This document shows positions 22,701 to 34,700 of a stretch of 64,000 nucleotides of DNA, piece after piece. Position numbers and translations under genes: made by a program. Location: NCBI RefSeq assembly GCF_035046505.1, contig NC_089825.1, positions 3,525,563-3,589,562 of the forward strand, given 5' to 3'. A model generated the notes under the pieces. The model worked only from the letters and a program-made list of their open reading frames with translations. It had not been told where the DNA came from and searched no databases. This DNA comes from Tiliqua scincoides (Eukaryota > Chordata > Lepidosauria > Squamata > Scincidae). The first letter of the stretch is position 1. Each line of letters opens with the position of its first letter.

Positions 22701-25700
22701 ACAGTCTGCCTCGTGGGTAGTGAGTTCTCCCTCACTGGAGGTTTTCAAGCAGAGGTTGGGTGGTCATCCATTAAGGAAGCTGAACTGAGCAGGGCTTGGA
22801 CTAAGTGACCTCCACATAATCTCCCTTCAAACTCTGACATTCTAATAAAAAACCAAGATGAGACCAAGTAAATACTAACAAGCCATTTGGTTTGCAAGAG
22901 AGTGCTGCATTCACCCAAGTTCCATGCTTGTGACAGAACGAAGAGGTTGGTTATCAGGCCCAGGAATCCTTCTGTTTGTCACTGAAGTCACTTGCACATG
23001 TGTTCTTCCCCATTCTCATTCAGGAATTCAGCTCTGGTGATGGCTGAAGACTTTCATTTTCTGCCTGGCCTTCTCTTCTCAGTTGTTCTGTGGTTGTACT
23101 CAGTGTTTTGTCACTGTGTTTTGGATTGTACTGTTCAGCATGATTAGTTCACTATTATCACTGTGTTTTATTTCTAATTGTACACTGCTTTGAGTATTAG
23201 AAAAACAGCCTAGAAATTTTTTAAATTAAATAAATCACACATTATATTGTTTTTATTTTGTGCTTTACTGTTTTTCAGCTATACTGTATGCTACCTTGAG
23301 CACCTAAAATGTGCGTGTAAGCAGTTTTTCCTAACAAAGCAAATAACTGACTGTGTGTGATGAAGGAAAGAATTTTAAATACCCCAGGGAGACAATAGGA
23401 GCTAGACAGATTGCTCTCTATCATTGTTTAAAGAGACAGGTGGCCTGAACACAAATGTCTGTGGGTTCATCTAGCTTGGCCCCTCCATACATGACCTCTT
23501 CACAAGAATCTCTGCTCCATATTCCCCTGCTGCCCAAAGTCAGACTGGGATTTGGGAGGATCAAGACCCTGACCACTTAAGAACTAGAGCAACTGGTCCC
23601 CACCCCTCATCAAAAAAGCCTGCCCTATTACAGCAATGCCTTGAAAAGCACTGGGGATATGTTCCCCAAAAGTCAAGTGCTCTGTGAAACAGCACTATGG
23701 GAGACATCACAGGCAGGAAACAGGTGCCAACTGGCCTAGAATGCACTGCCTCTCAGTGGTCAGAATGGTTGTCAATCATGTAGGGACAAAGAGTACTGTA
23801 ACAAATTAGCAGCACAGAAAGCAGCATTCTGGAAGATATGACTGCAAAGTTCTGGACCAACGAAACTATGACAGCACCAGAAACAGTAGCACAGAGGCCA
23901 CCCCTTCTGGGAGAAACCACATGCGCACACACCCAGGCAATTGGGAACAGGCAATGCCTGGCAAGTACAGGATGCCATTAGAACCATAAAAGCACAAGCA
24001 TTCCTTTGCACCACTGCAGCAATGCAGCTGCATCAGAGAAATATTTCACTGGAGACGCTTTTATTGAAGGATACTGTCTGAGACTAGATGTGCAACAGGG
24101 TGGAAGAAAGAACAGAGAGAGAGCCAGGTCAGCATAAGAACGAGTCACAGGGCACAATCCTAACCAACTTTCCAGCACTGACATAGCTGTGCCAATGGGG
24201 CATGTGCTGCCTCTTGCAGTTAAGGCCTCCTCAAGGTAAGGCAATGTTTGTTCTCTTACCTTGGAGTTGCACTGCCCTTACCCTTGTACTGGAAAGTTGG
24301 TAAGGATTGCACCCACAGACAATCAGCAGGGCAGATTCAGGAACAAGCCAGAAGCAGGAACAGGAAATATGTATAGGTAGTTCTATGTCAGCAAAAAAGT
24401 TGTGGAACAATGCTGAACAGAAGGTGGCTAAGTGGACAGGGCCTATTTCCAAGCCAAGGGCATGGTGCAATGGCCCAGCAGGACACATAGCTGCAGCAAT
24501 ACCTTAAGTTGAGAGATCACGGTGCCTCGGCAATAATGGAGGAAGTCAAGGACATCCACCAGTCTCAAGCCCAGACTCAGTAAGACACTGAGGTTGTCCA
24601 CAATAAGTACAGGGCACTTCCATGAGTCCCCACCAGCAGCGGGGCTGAGGGCCGTCCAGACAAACTCATACAGCACCTTCAGGTTCGAACCGTCTCCACT
24701 GCTGGGAACAGAGGGAGGAAAGGCACAGTCAGAGCTCCAAGATCCAAACTTCCTCTTCAAAAAACAGGCAACAGCATCCAGTTCTTCTCTGCAGGACCCC
24801 AACACTGGATTAGAGCAACGAGCTCCCCCACCACAAATGGCCACTTCTGAAGGTACAACAGGCAAGGCAGCCACATCCCACTGCCATTTTATTCATCTGA
24901 AACTGATGGAATCCAAGAAACATTTTGCTCATGTCAGATGCCAAGAGATATTCGTGGAACAGGCTGTGCTTCTAACAGGGTATCTTTCAAAACAGAAGAT
25001 CACCCCCTTCCACTCCAGACTGCTTACTCCGTGGAAATCGGCTGTCTCTTGGTTCTGTGCTCACAACTGCCACCAACACAAAGCAGAAGCACTGAGCAAG
25101 CAGTGAAAAGTCACCCCCATTGCTCCCTGACTACCCTCACTGAGAGCAGAAAAGGGCACTAAAGGGTCACCCAATCCAGTCAAAGCAACTACAGCTGCAG
25201 TCCTATACACACTTGCATGGGAGTAAGTCCTACTGAACTCAGTGTGACTTACTTCTGAGCAGACATGCATAGGACTGGTGTGAGAATCCTTTGCTGAAAG
25301 GCTCAAACATGTATAATAGCTGAAGCCCCTTGTGAAACTACCCACCCACTTCCACATGAAAGGGTTAGTCAGACTGACATTTGCCTCCAATCCCCCCCAT
25401 TGGCTTCTCACTCCCTGTTTGCTCCCCAGTGGTCCAGTCAGTAAACCACTCAGCCCACTGAACTTGGCATTGCTGACACTGATGGGCCGCTGCTCCCCAC
25501 CATTTCTGAGTAGGCCTGTCTGGAGATGTTGTCAGGGACAGAACTGCCACCTGCAAGCAAAGCAAGTTCGGCTCTACCACTGAGCTATGGCCCCTCTTTC
25601 AGAGAGCTCACCTGCACTCACCCCTCCAGAGATGGTCATCTAAAAAGGGCCCACCTTTGTATACAAACCCCCATGTGGTCGGTGTTAGATGGTGCTCCAC

Positions 25701-28700
25701 ACACACATCACAGTGCCTGAACCTACACCCCAACATTTCACAAAGTAGGGACTCATTCAACTAATTTATCAAGGATGACTATCTGCACACATAAAGTGCC
25801 CCCCCCCTCAACTGCAGAGAGAGTGGAAACTTCAGCAAAGTTCAGCATTTCCTGCACTGTTGTAAAAGCCAAGGGTGTGTCTGGGACTCAGATTAAAGGT
25901 GTGTTAGGAAAGAATCACAAGCTGTTCTCCAGTTCGCTCTCAACCATGCAAAATTAGCCTGCAAGGAATGGGAAATGGCAGGACCGTAATGTGCATGTTT
26001 CTGTAATACATGTGCCTGTAATACAAATGAGAAGACTGGGCCATTGCCCTATCAGTGCAGGCACCTTGCAGCTCTGACTTGGAGCTGTGGGCCTTTGGTG
26101 GGAGGCAGGGGCAGCAGTTGCTTTGCACACCCTAACCCCTTTGCAGCATCTCCAGGCAGGACTAGGTCAGACTGTGGCCTGAGAAACCCCAGAGAGCTGC
26201 TGGCCTGTTCTGAGGTCAGAGGAAAGTCTGAGGGTGGAGAACACATGCAAGCCTGTGTCCCTGCCAGCTCCATGTAGACAACATGTTCCAAGAGTGCCTA
26301 GAGCTCAGCTGGGTGTATTGGAATCTCGGTAGATCTGGCAAGGAGGTAGGGTGTGGTGTCAACAGTGGCCCCTTTAAGGGTAATGCCTGGGTATCCAGCA
26401 GAGTGTGCTGCATAGCTGCAGCTACTTGAAGGCAATAGGGCCCTCAGGGATATAAGGAGCACCTGAGGCAGAAAGGGCTTGTGGGCAGCAGAAGGAGGAA
26501 AGCTTGAGGAAGGGGAGCCTGGATTAATGGACTGAGGAATTGATGGGTGAATGGACTTTGGAGACTGCTGGAGACACTGGTGTGTGGCTGCTGTGCCCAA
26601 AACCTGCTGAGGACTAAGGGGCTGCTGTAGTGGCGGGAGGCTGCTCGCAGGAGAGAGGACCTCTGCAGGTTGAACAGGCAAGCTACCCTGGAGGTGGGGT
26701 CAGGGCTGCAGGGCAGAACTAGGGCCATTCTTGGGTAAAAAAGGGGAGCTAATTAGCTAAATGTGGGCATAATTCTCCAAGCAGAGCTTGGATTGGGATT
26801 TGGTAGAACACTGGGCCCTTGTGTATATTCCCCTGGGTTGGATTCCCCCTCCTGAGGAGTGATGAGACTGTGGAGTGATGAGACTAACAGGCAGCCCCCT
26901 AGCTGGAACCTGGCACTCTTGTCACTTCTCTGCTAAATCCTCCCTTGTGCAGTCTGCAGTGGTGAGCAGTGTGAGGGTCCTGGTGTGGAGGACCTCCCTG
27001 CATCTGGAGGGTTGCTGCTGGGGGATCCCATCTCAGAAGACTCTGGGTTAAGTGGCTCCCTGTGTATAGGGGGGAAAGGGCAGGCACTCCGTGTCAGAGG
27101 CCTGTTTGCCTCCCCAAGTCAGGGCCCTAAGAACTGCTACCAGTTAGTGTAAACCCCACTGACCTACACTTGGTGAAAGCAGTTTAATCTCTTGACCTAA
27201 CTACCAGCCAGAGATGTTTCAGCAGACTGGCGAAGGGGCTGAAGCCTGCAGAACAACTCTTCTCACAACTCAACAATTGCAAAAAGCCATCACAAAAGGA
27301 ACTGTAATTTACTAGGGAGAAAAGTCAGGACATCCCTTGGCACACAGGTCCAGCTGCAGTGTGTGCAGGTTACCTGATGAACTGGAAAGGGTTGGGTCCA
27401 GCTGACTGATCTTCCTCACTAAACAAGACATCGCAGGAAGATTTCAGCCCTTCTAAGAACACAAGCTGCCCCCGTTCTTTGGCTGCAGGCAAGCTGATTC
27501 CCTGGAAGAAGAGAGGAAGTCAGACGTGGCCTCCATTGAACAAAGAACATCTGTTTCAGGTGCCCAGATAGAATCCTGGGCATCAGGCCCCTTGGCACAC
27601 CTTGCATTCTCCCCTCTGTTGCATTCTCACATTCCCTGAAGGTTGTGAGCAGAAATGCAATAAACCAGTTTTGTGCTCTAAAAGGTTGATAAAAACTGGT
27701 CTAGGACCAAGGAGAAAATTGGTCTAGGAGAAAAATGGACCAAAGTGGTCCAAAATGGACCAAGGAGAAAAATTGGACCAAGGAGAAAAATGGTCTAGGA
27801 CCATTCAAGAAAAAGTTCTGTAATGAGCTGAAATTTCAGCTACCACTTCCTGGTTTGAAAAGGGCACCAGGCAGAAATGTCAGATTTTCAGCTGGGGAGC
27901 GATGTTTCTGATTCTTAGGAAAAGCACAGATTCTGAATGACATTTTGATCCAGTCTAGAGACTTTTTTCCTTGAGATTTTTCCCATAAGAGGGCGACAAA
28001 GCAAGTCAAGGCACCTGATAGGCCAATTCATTTGCTTTCAGTCTTTGTATAATCAGTCTTCATTTCCATGTTTTATTATGTAGCTGTCTGAGTTTTGGCA
28101 GACTTGGGAATAGTTTCTGAGGCAGCAAAACAAATACTATACAGAAAGGTGAATGAGAAGGGAGAATAGAGTAGAAGGCCATGCCATGAATACAAGTTCC
28201 ACCCTGGATACTTTGGCAAACACCAACTCTATGTTTTTCAGCATATTTCTATAACCATCTGTTATGATTATCATAAAAATTCATCAAGATGGGACTGTGA
28301 GGAAAACAAACATTTTTGTCTTTTAATAGGGTAGGCCAGGGGTGTCCAAAGTTTTTGGCAGGAGGGCCACATCATCTCTCTGACACTGTGTTGGCGGCCG
28401 GGGAAGAAAATAATTAATTTACACTTAAAATTTGAATAAATTTACATAAGTTTACATAAATGAATATATTAAAGATGAACTTCTATGAATGAATGAAGGT
28501 CTTGCAATATCTCAAGCCCTATAAAAAGCCTTGTACAAAGCAAGGCTGGCCTTTCCTTTGCTGCCACTGCTGCATTACAGAAATGAAACAGCAAGCAGTG
28601 GAGGGAGCCCTCATCCCACAGCTCACGCAAGAGGTCAAACAGTTGCCCTCACGCTGAGAGCAGTTGTGTCGGTCCAGTGCAGGCTTCAACAAATCTCCGG

Positions 28701-31700
28701 AGAGCCAGAGGCTCATTGGAGACTGGGGACTCTCTGAGGGTCGCAATGAGAGGCTTCGAGGGCCTCAAGTGGCCCCAGGACCGGGGTTTGGGCACCCCTG
28801 GGGTAGGCAGTCTGAGGCGGAAAATCCCAAGGCAGCTGAATTAGAGAAACCTGAGGCATGGTCACCATCTACAGGCTCTTGGCTCTTTGAGATTACAATC
28901 AATATGAATATACCCACTCCACCCCACACTCTTCCTCCCATTGCTCCCATCAGTGCTGGGGCCCATCACTGGCATTCATAAGGATCTAAGTGCATTCTCT
29001 GACAGATATTGAGAGAGCAGGCCTTGGGCAAAGGAAGGACCTTTGCCCAAGGCCTTGGACAGCTGCTACCAGAGCCAAAAACACAAAGACCCAGTGCGCC
29101 AGTGCAAGCATTTTGGTGAGCTGGATGTGGCTCAAGCGCCATAATCTAGAGAGCCCTGATCTAGAAATCCACATCAGGGCGGTAGCAAGCAAATTATATC
29201 CCTCATGAGACTCCATGGAGCTTACCAGCTTCTGGGCGACAATGCTGTAGTGACTGAAAGACTGCACAAGAGCTACAAAGCAGACTTTACACCCAGCTGA
29301 AAAAGAAGACAGAGACACACATTGCTTCAGAAATCTTTTCCAAAGACAGAGGCCTTTAGCCTTTCATTTTAGCAATCTGCAGTCAAGATTTTCTCATACT
29401 CTTAGCAAACACTCGAATTCTTTATTGGATTGCATTTTTATTCCACTCTTCCCCAAGGAGCTCAAGGTGATGCACAAGGTCACACCCCACAGAATTTCAC
29501 AGCTGAGTGTGGATTTGAACATCAACTTAACACACTGCATTCGATGCCACACTCGTTTATTCATGGTGAACATCCTTTCTCTGCTCCAAAAATTGTATTT
29601 TGAGAATCTGGAGTCATTTCTTCTTGGCATAGAAGGATATAGTGAATACCAAAGGAGCCACAGCCAATAATATTTGTATCCCACTTCTCAACAAAAAAGC
29701 TTACAGTAAGAAGACATGCATTGTTGAGATAGGTTACCGGATTCAATTTAACAGATTAAGGGCCCAATCCTTTCCAACTTTCCAGCACCGTGGCACTGCA
29801 ATGCAGCCCCAAGGTAAGGAAATAAATGTTCCCTTATCTAAGGAAGCCTCTTCTTCCCTACCACAGGATGCAACGCACATCCCATTGGCATGGTTGCACT
29901 AGCACTGGATAATTGGATAGGACTGGGTTCTCAGTCACTAAGATTTCCAGTGAACGCATCAGAGGCAGCAGGAGAAAATATCAGCCTGAAGCTGGTGAGT
30001 TGCTGGCAGTCAAAACACAGAACAGAGGATGAGACAAGCCAACGGCTTGAGCTGAGATAAGGAAAGTTCTTCTGTCCTAGATATGGATAAGTAAGAGGCA
30101 GAGGAAGTCCACTGGTAGGCGAACACAGCTGGAAACCACCATGAAGAGAGGGAGGGAGCCGTGCAACAGGCAAACAAAGCATCTTGCAGCAGATGTGACC
30201 CGTGTGTTTTCAAACACTCTGGTCCAGTGGACAGAGACCAGCAGCTCAGGTCTGTGGAAGGTGACTCATGAGATGCCTTCCACCTGCATGCCTCTGATTG
30301 CCAGCTGCCTATGCTCCAAGTAGCTGAGCCTTGTTCTCTTCCTGCAGCCAGCTACAAAAATCAGGTACCCCAGAAAGTGCTGATGGACATCTAGATTGCA
30401 CATGTACGCATACTGCAAACCATTCATCCACCCAAGCCTGGGATATCAGCCGCATGCTGCGGGTCCTTTAAAGGGATTTGTTTACTGTTTATCTTGAGCT
30501 CAAATTGATGTGAGGTTTATGTGAGGAGTAGGCGGACAGGTCTGCATACCTTTCAAATAAAAGGAGAGGAAATGGTGGGTCAGGAAGTCGGCATCTGTCT
30601 TTGTGGCACACAGCAGCGTCAGTTTGCCCTGGAAAAGACAGAAAGGGACAAAAGAAGGGAGGATAGTAAAAGACAGCAGCCAGATGTAGCTGAACAGAAG
30701 CAGCCCATTTATTTATCTGTTAGATTTCTATGCCACTTTTCTAAAAACCCAAAGCCATCTACAACAAACACACAGAGATAAAATATCAGAACCAAATATT
30801 AAAACAAATCTTAAAACCATTAAAAAATTTAAAAACCAATTTAAAAATAACAATAAAAGAGCAAATTAAAAGGCCAAATAATATACAGCAGCATGAAAGA
30901 TAAGAAGAAGGAGGTCCCTAAGGAGTGCCTCCCTCCCCAAAGGCCAGGCAAAACGGTCTTCCACCCCCTGCCAGAAACCATAAACCAAAGAGGCTGCCCT
31001 TAGATCTTCTGGCTGCCGACTCGAGAGGCATGGTGCCACAACCGAAAATGCCCTACACCTTGCCGCCATCCCCCTGGCTTCAGATGGCGGAGGTATCCTT
31101 AGAAGGGCTCTCTCTGATGACCACAGGGGACATACAGGGATATATGGAGGAAGGCGGTCCTTGCATTATCCAGGTCCTATGCTGTATAGGGTTTTAAAGG
31201 TCATCATCAATACCTTGAATTGGGCTCAGAAAGGAATGGGGCAGCCAGTGTTGCCACCAGAGCAGCGGCACAGTGGAGCGGCACACGCTGAGACCCAGTG
31301 ACGCACACACAGCGGCACACGCTGAGACCCAGTGACCAACCAAGCTGCTGCATTCTGCACCAACTGCAACCTCCAAACTGTTCTCCACTGTAGCCCCACT
31401 AGAGTGCACAACAGTAGTCTAACTGAGATGTCACTTATTGTATTGGCAACCTTCAGTCTCGAAAGACTATGGTATCGCGCTCTGAAAGGTGGTTCTGGCA
31501 CAGCGTCTAGTGTGGCTGAAAAGGCCAATCCGGGAGTGACAATCCCTTCCACACCGGGAGCAAGTGCAGTCTGTCCCTGGTCTGTCTCCCTGGCTATGGG
31601 CCTTCCTTCTTTGCCTCTTTGCCTCAGACTGTTGGCAAAGTGTCTCTTCAAACTGGGAAAGGCCATGCTGCACAGCCTGCCTCCAAGCGGGCCGCTCAGA

Positions 31701-34700
31701 GGCCAGGGTTTCCCACTTGTTGAGGTCCATCCCTAAGGCCTTCAGATCCCTCTTGCAGATGTCCTTGTATCGCAGCTGTGGTCTACCTGTAGGGCGCTTT
31801 CCTTGCATGAGTTCTCCATAGAGGAGATCCTTTGGGATCCGGCCATCATCCATTCTCACGACATGACCAAGCCAACGCAGGCGTCTCTGTTTCAGCAGTG
31901 AATACATGCTAGGGATTCCAGCACGTTCCAGGACTGTGTTGTTTGGAACTTTGTCCTGCCAGGTGATGCCGAGGATGCGTCGGAGGCAGCGCATGTGGAA
32001 AGCGCTCAGTTTCCTCTCCTGTTGTGAGCGAAGAGTCCATGACTCGCTGCAGTACAGAAGTGTACTCAGGACGCAAGCTCTGTAGACCTGGATCTTGGTA
32101 TGTTCCGTCAGCTTCTTGTTGGACCAGATTCTCTTTGTAAGTCTGGAAAACGTGGTAGCTGCTTTACCGATGCGCTTGTTTAGCTCGGTATCGAGAGAAT
32201 GAGTGTCGGAGATCGTTGAGCCAAGGTACACAAAGTCATGGACAACCTCCAGTTCATGCTCAGAGATTGTAATGCAGGGAGGTGAGTCCACATCCTGAAC
32301 CATGACCTGTGTTTTCTTCAGGCTGATTGTCAGTCCAAAATCTTGGCAGGCCTTGCTAAAACGATCCATGAGCTGCTGGAGATCTTTGGCAGAGTGGGTA
32401 GTGACAGCTGCATCGTCGGCAAAGAGGAAGTCACGCAGACATTTCAGCTGGACTTTGGATTTTGCTCTCAGTCTGGAGAGGTTGAAGAGCTTTCCATCTG
32501 ATCTGGTCCGGAGATAGATGCCTTCTGTTGCAGTTCCAAAGGCCTGCTTCAGCAGGACAGCGAAGAAAATCCCAAACAAGGTTGGTGCAAGAACACAGCC
32601 CTGCTTCACTCCGCTTCGGATGTCAAAAGGGTCTGATGTGGAGCCATCGAAGACAACAGTGCCCTTCATGTCCTTGTGGAAAGATCTGATGATGCTGAGG
32701 AGCCTGGGTGGACATCCAATCTTGGGGAGAATCTTGAAGAGGCCGTCTCTGCTGACCAGGTCAAAAGCCTTTGTGAGATCTATGAAGGCTATAAAGAGTG
32801 GCTGTCGTTGTTCCCTGCATTTCTCCTGCAGTTGTCTAAGGGAGAATACCATATCAGTGGTGGACCTGTTGGCTCGGAATCCACACTGCGATTCTGGATA
32901 GACGCTCTCTGCAAGTACCTGGAGCCTCTTTAGTACAACTCGGGCAAACAGCTTTCCTACAACGCTAAGGAGAGAGATGCCACGGTAGTTGTTGCAGTCA
33001 CCCCTGTCACCTTTGTTCTTGTACAGCGTGATGATGTTTGCATCCCTCATGTCTTGAGGTACTCCACCTTCTCTCCAGCAGAGACAGAGGATTTCATGCA
33101 GCTCAGTGACGATGATCTCTTTGCAGCATTTTAGGACTTCAGCAGGGATGCTGTCTTTTCCAGGTGCCTTGCCAAAGGCAAGGGAGTCCAGGGCCACGTG
33201 AAGTTCTTCTAGGGTTGGTTCACTGTCAAGCTCTTCCAGCACAGGCAGGCACTCAATGTTGTTCAGTGCTTCTTCGGTGACTACATTTTCTCTGGAATAT
33301 AGCTCAGAGTAGTGCTGCACCCAGCGTTCCATCTGCTGCGCCCGATCCTGGATCACCTCGCCTGTGGCAGACTTCAGAGGGGCAATTTTCCTCTGTGTTG
33401 GACCTAGGGCCTGCTTGATACCATCATACATCCCCTTGATGTTGCCCGTGTCAGCTGCTATCTGTATCTCGGAACAGAGCTGGAGCCAGTAGTCGTTAGC
33501 ACATCTCCTGGCAGTCTGTTGGACTTTGCTGCGAGCAGTTCGGAGGACCTGCAGGTTGCGCTCACTGGGACAGGCCTTGTATGCTGCTTGAGCTCTCCTC
33601 TTTTCCTCAATGACTGGTGTCAACTTCTCAGAGTGGGCTTCAAACCAGTCTGTCGCCTTGTTGGTCTTCTTGCCGAATATGGACAAGGCGGTGTTGTAAA
33701 CGGTATTCTTGAAATGTTCCCATCTGTTGGATGCGTTCGCGTCGGCCAGGCCTGGAAGAGATTCCTCAAGCGCTTGTGCAAATTCCTCCACTTTTCTCTG
33801 ATCCTGGGTCTTGCTGGTATCAATGCGAGGTCTTCCTTCCTTTTTCGTGTGATACAGTCGCTTTGTTTGCAGTTTCACTCTGCTGCACACCAGGGAGTGG
33901 TCAGTGTCGCAGGCAGCACCATGATAACTGCGTGTGATCTTGAGATGTCACTAGGCATGGACCATCATTGCCAGATCTAACTGACAATATGGCTGTAATC
34001 AGCTGGGCAAAAGTCCCCTTGGCCACAGATGCCACCTAAGCATCCAGGACAGCTGTGGGTCCAAGAGGACTCCCAGGCTGCAAACCTGCTCTTTCAGAGG
34101 GAGTTCTACCCCACCTGGAGCAAGTTGTGGGTCGAATACCTGTGCAGCTGGCTTCCAGATCAGGAGGACCTCTGTCTTGTCCAGACTTAATTTAGTTTGT
34201 ACTTGACATTTATGCAAAAGTTCATGCATTGTGGAAGGGTGAGTGTGTTATACTGGAGAGGCCCAGGGTCAGGCCTCCATTTCAGCCAAAAAGTTCTCTC
34301 TGCTGATTCTGGACCAGTTACTCAAGGCTGGACCATCCATGAGGCCAACAGAAACAGTTGCCTCAGGCGGCAGTTGGTGGGGGCAGCCATTTTTGCCCAC
34401 TTACTTGCCTCCACTGCTCCTCCTCCTTCCACTCCTTGGACTGAAAAATGAAGTGGGAGACAGAGAAGAAAACGGGAGGGGAGGGCCATGCTGAGCTGGA
34501 ACAGGGGAGACTGGGAAGAGCAGCAGCTGGCACATGAGGGGGTAAGGGGGTGGCATGCTGTCTCAGGGGTCAGAGTTGGCCCTATAGTCACTATTTCTCA
34601 GTCTAACCTACCTCACAGGGTTGTCTTGAGGACAAAACAGTCCTGAACTACTTGGAGGTGGGATTAAAAGGTCGTTAATGATCATTTTAAAGGTCGCTGA

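Larger units (their letters stand above)
30707..34230 (-). mobile_element. L2 LINE, split by an RTE-like LINE
   Basis: In minus-strand order there is LSLDKTEVLLIWKP and EQVCSLGVLLDPQLSW (34230-33953), then the nested LINE, then VWRLQLVQNAAAWLVTGSQR (31435-31250) and a 3' UTR to an A/T-rich terminus near 30707. The two L2 parts join without loss once the insert and one copy of its 12-bp duplication are set aside. The coding part is decayed. It lies in ELP6 intron 1 on the gene's sense strand. Confidence 0.88.

Noticed and set aside
26240-27000. Possible solo long terminal repeat with a TATA-like box
   Set aside because: No clear paired termini, target duplication or coding remnant could be recognised, so it was not called as an element.
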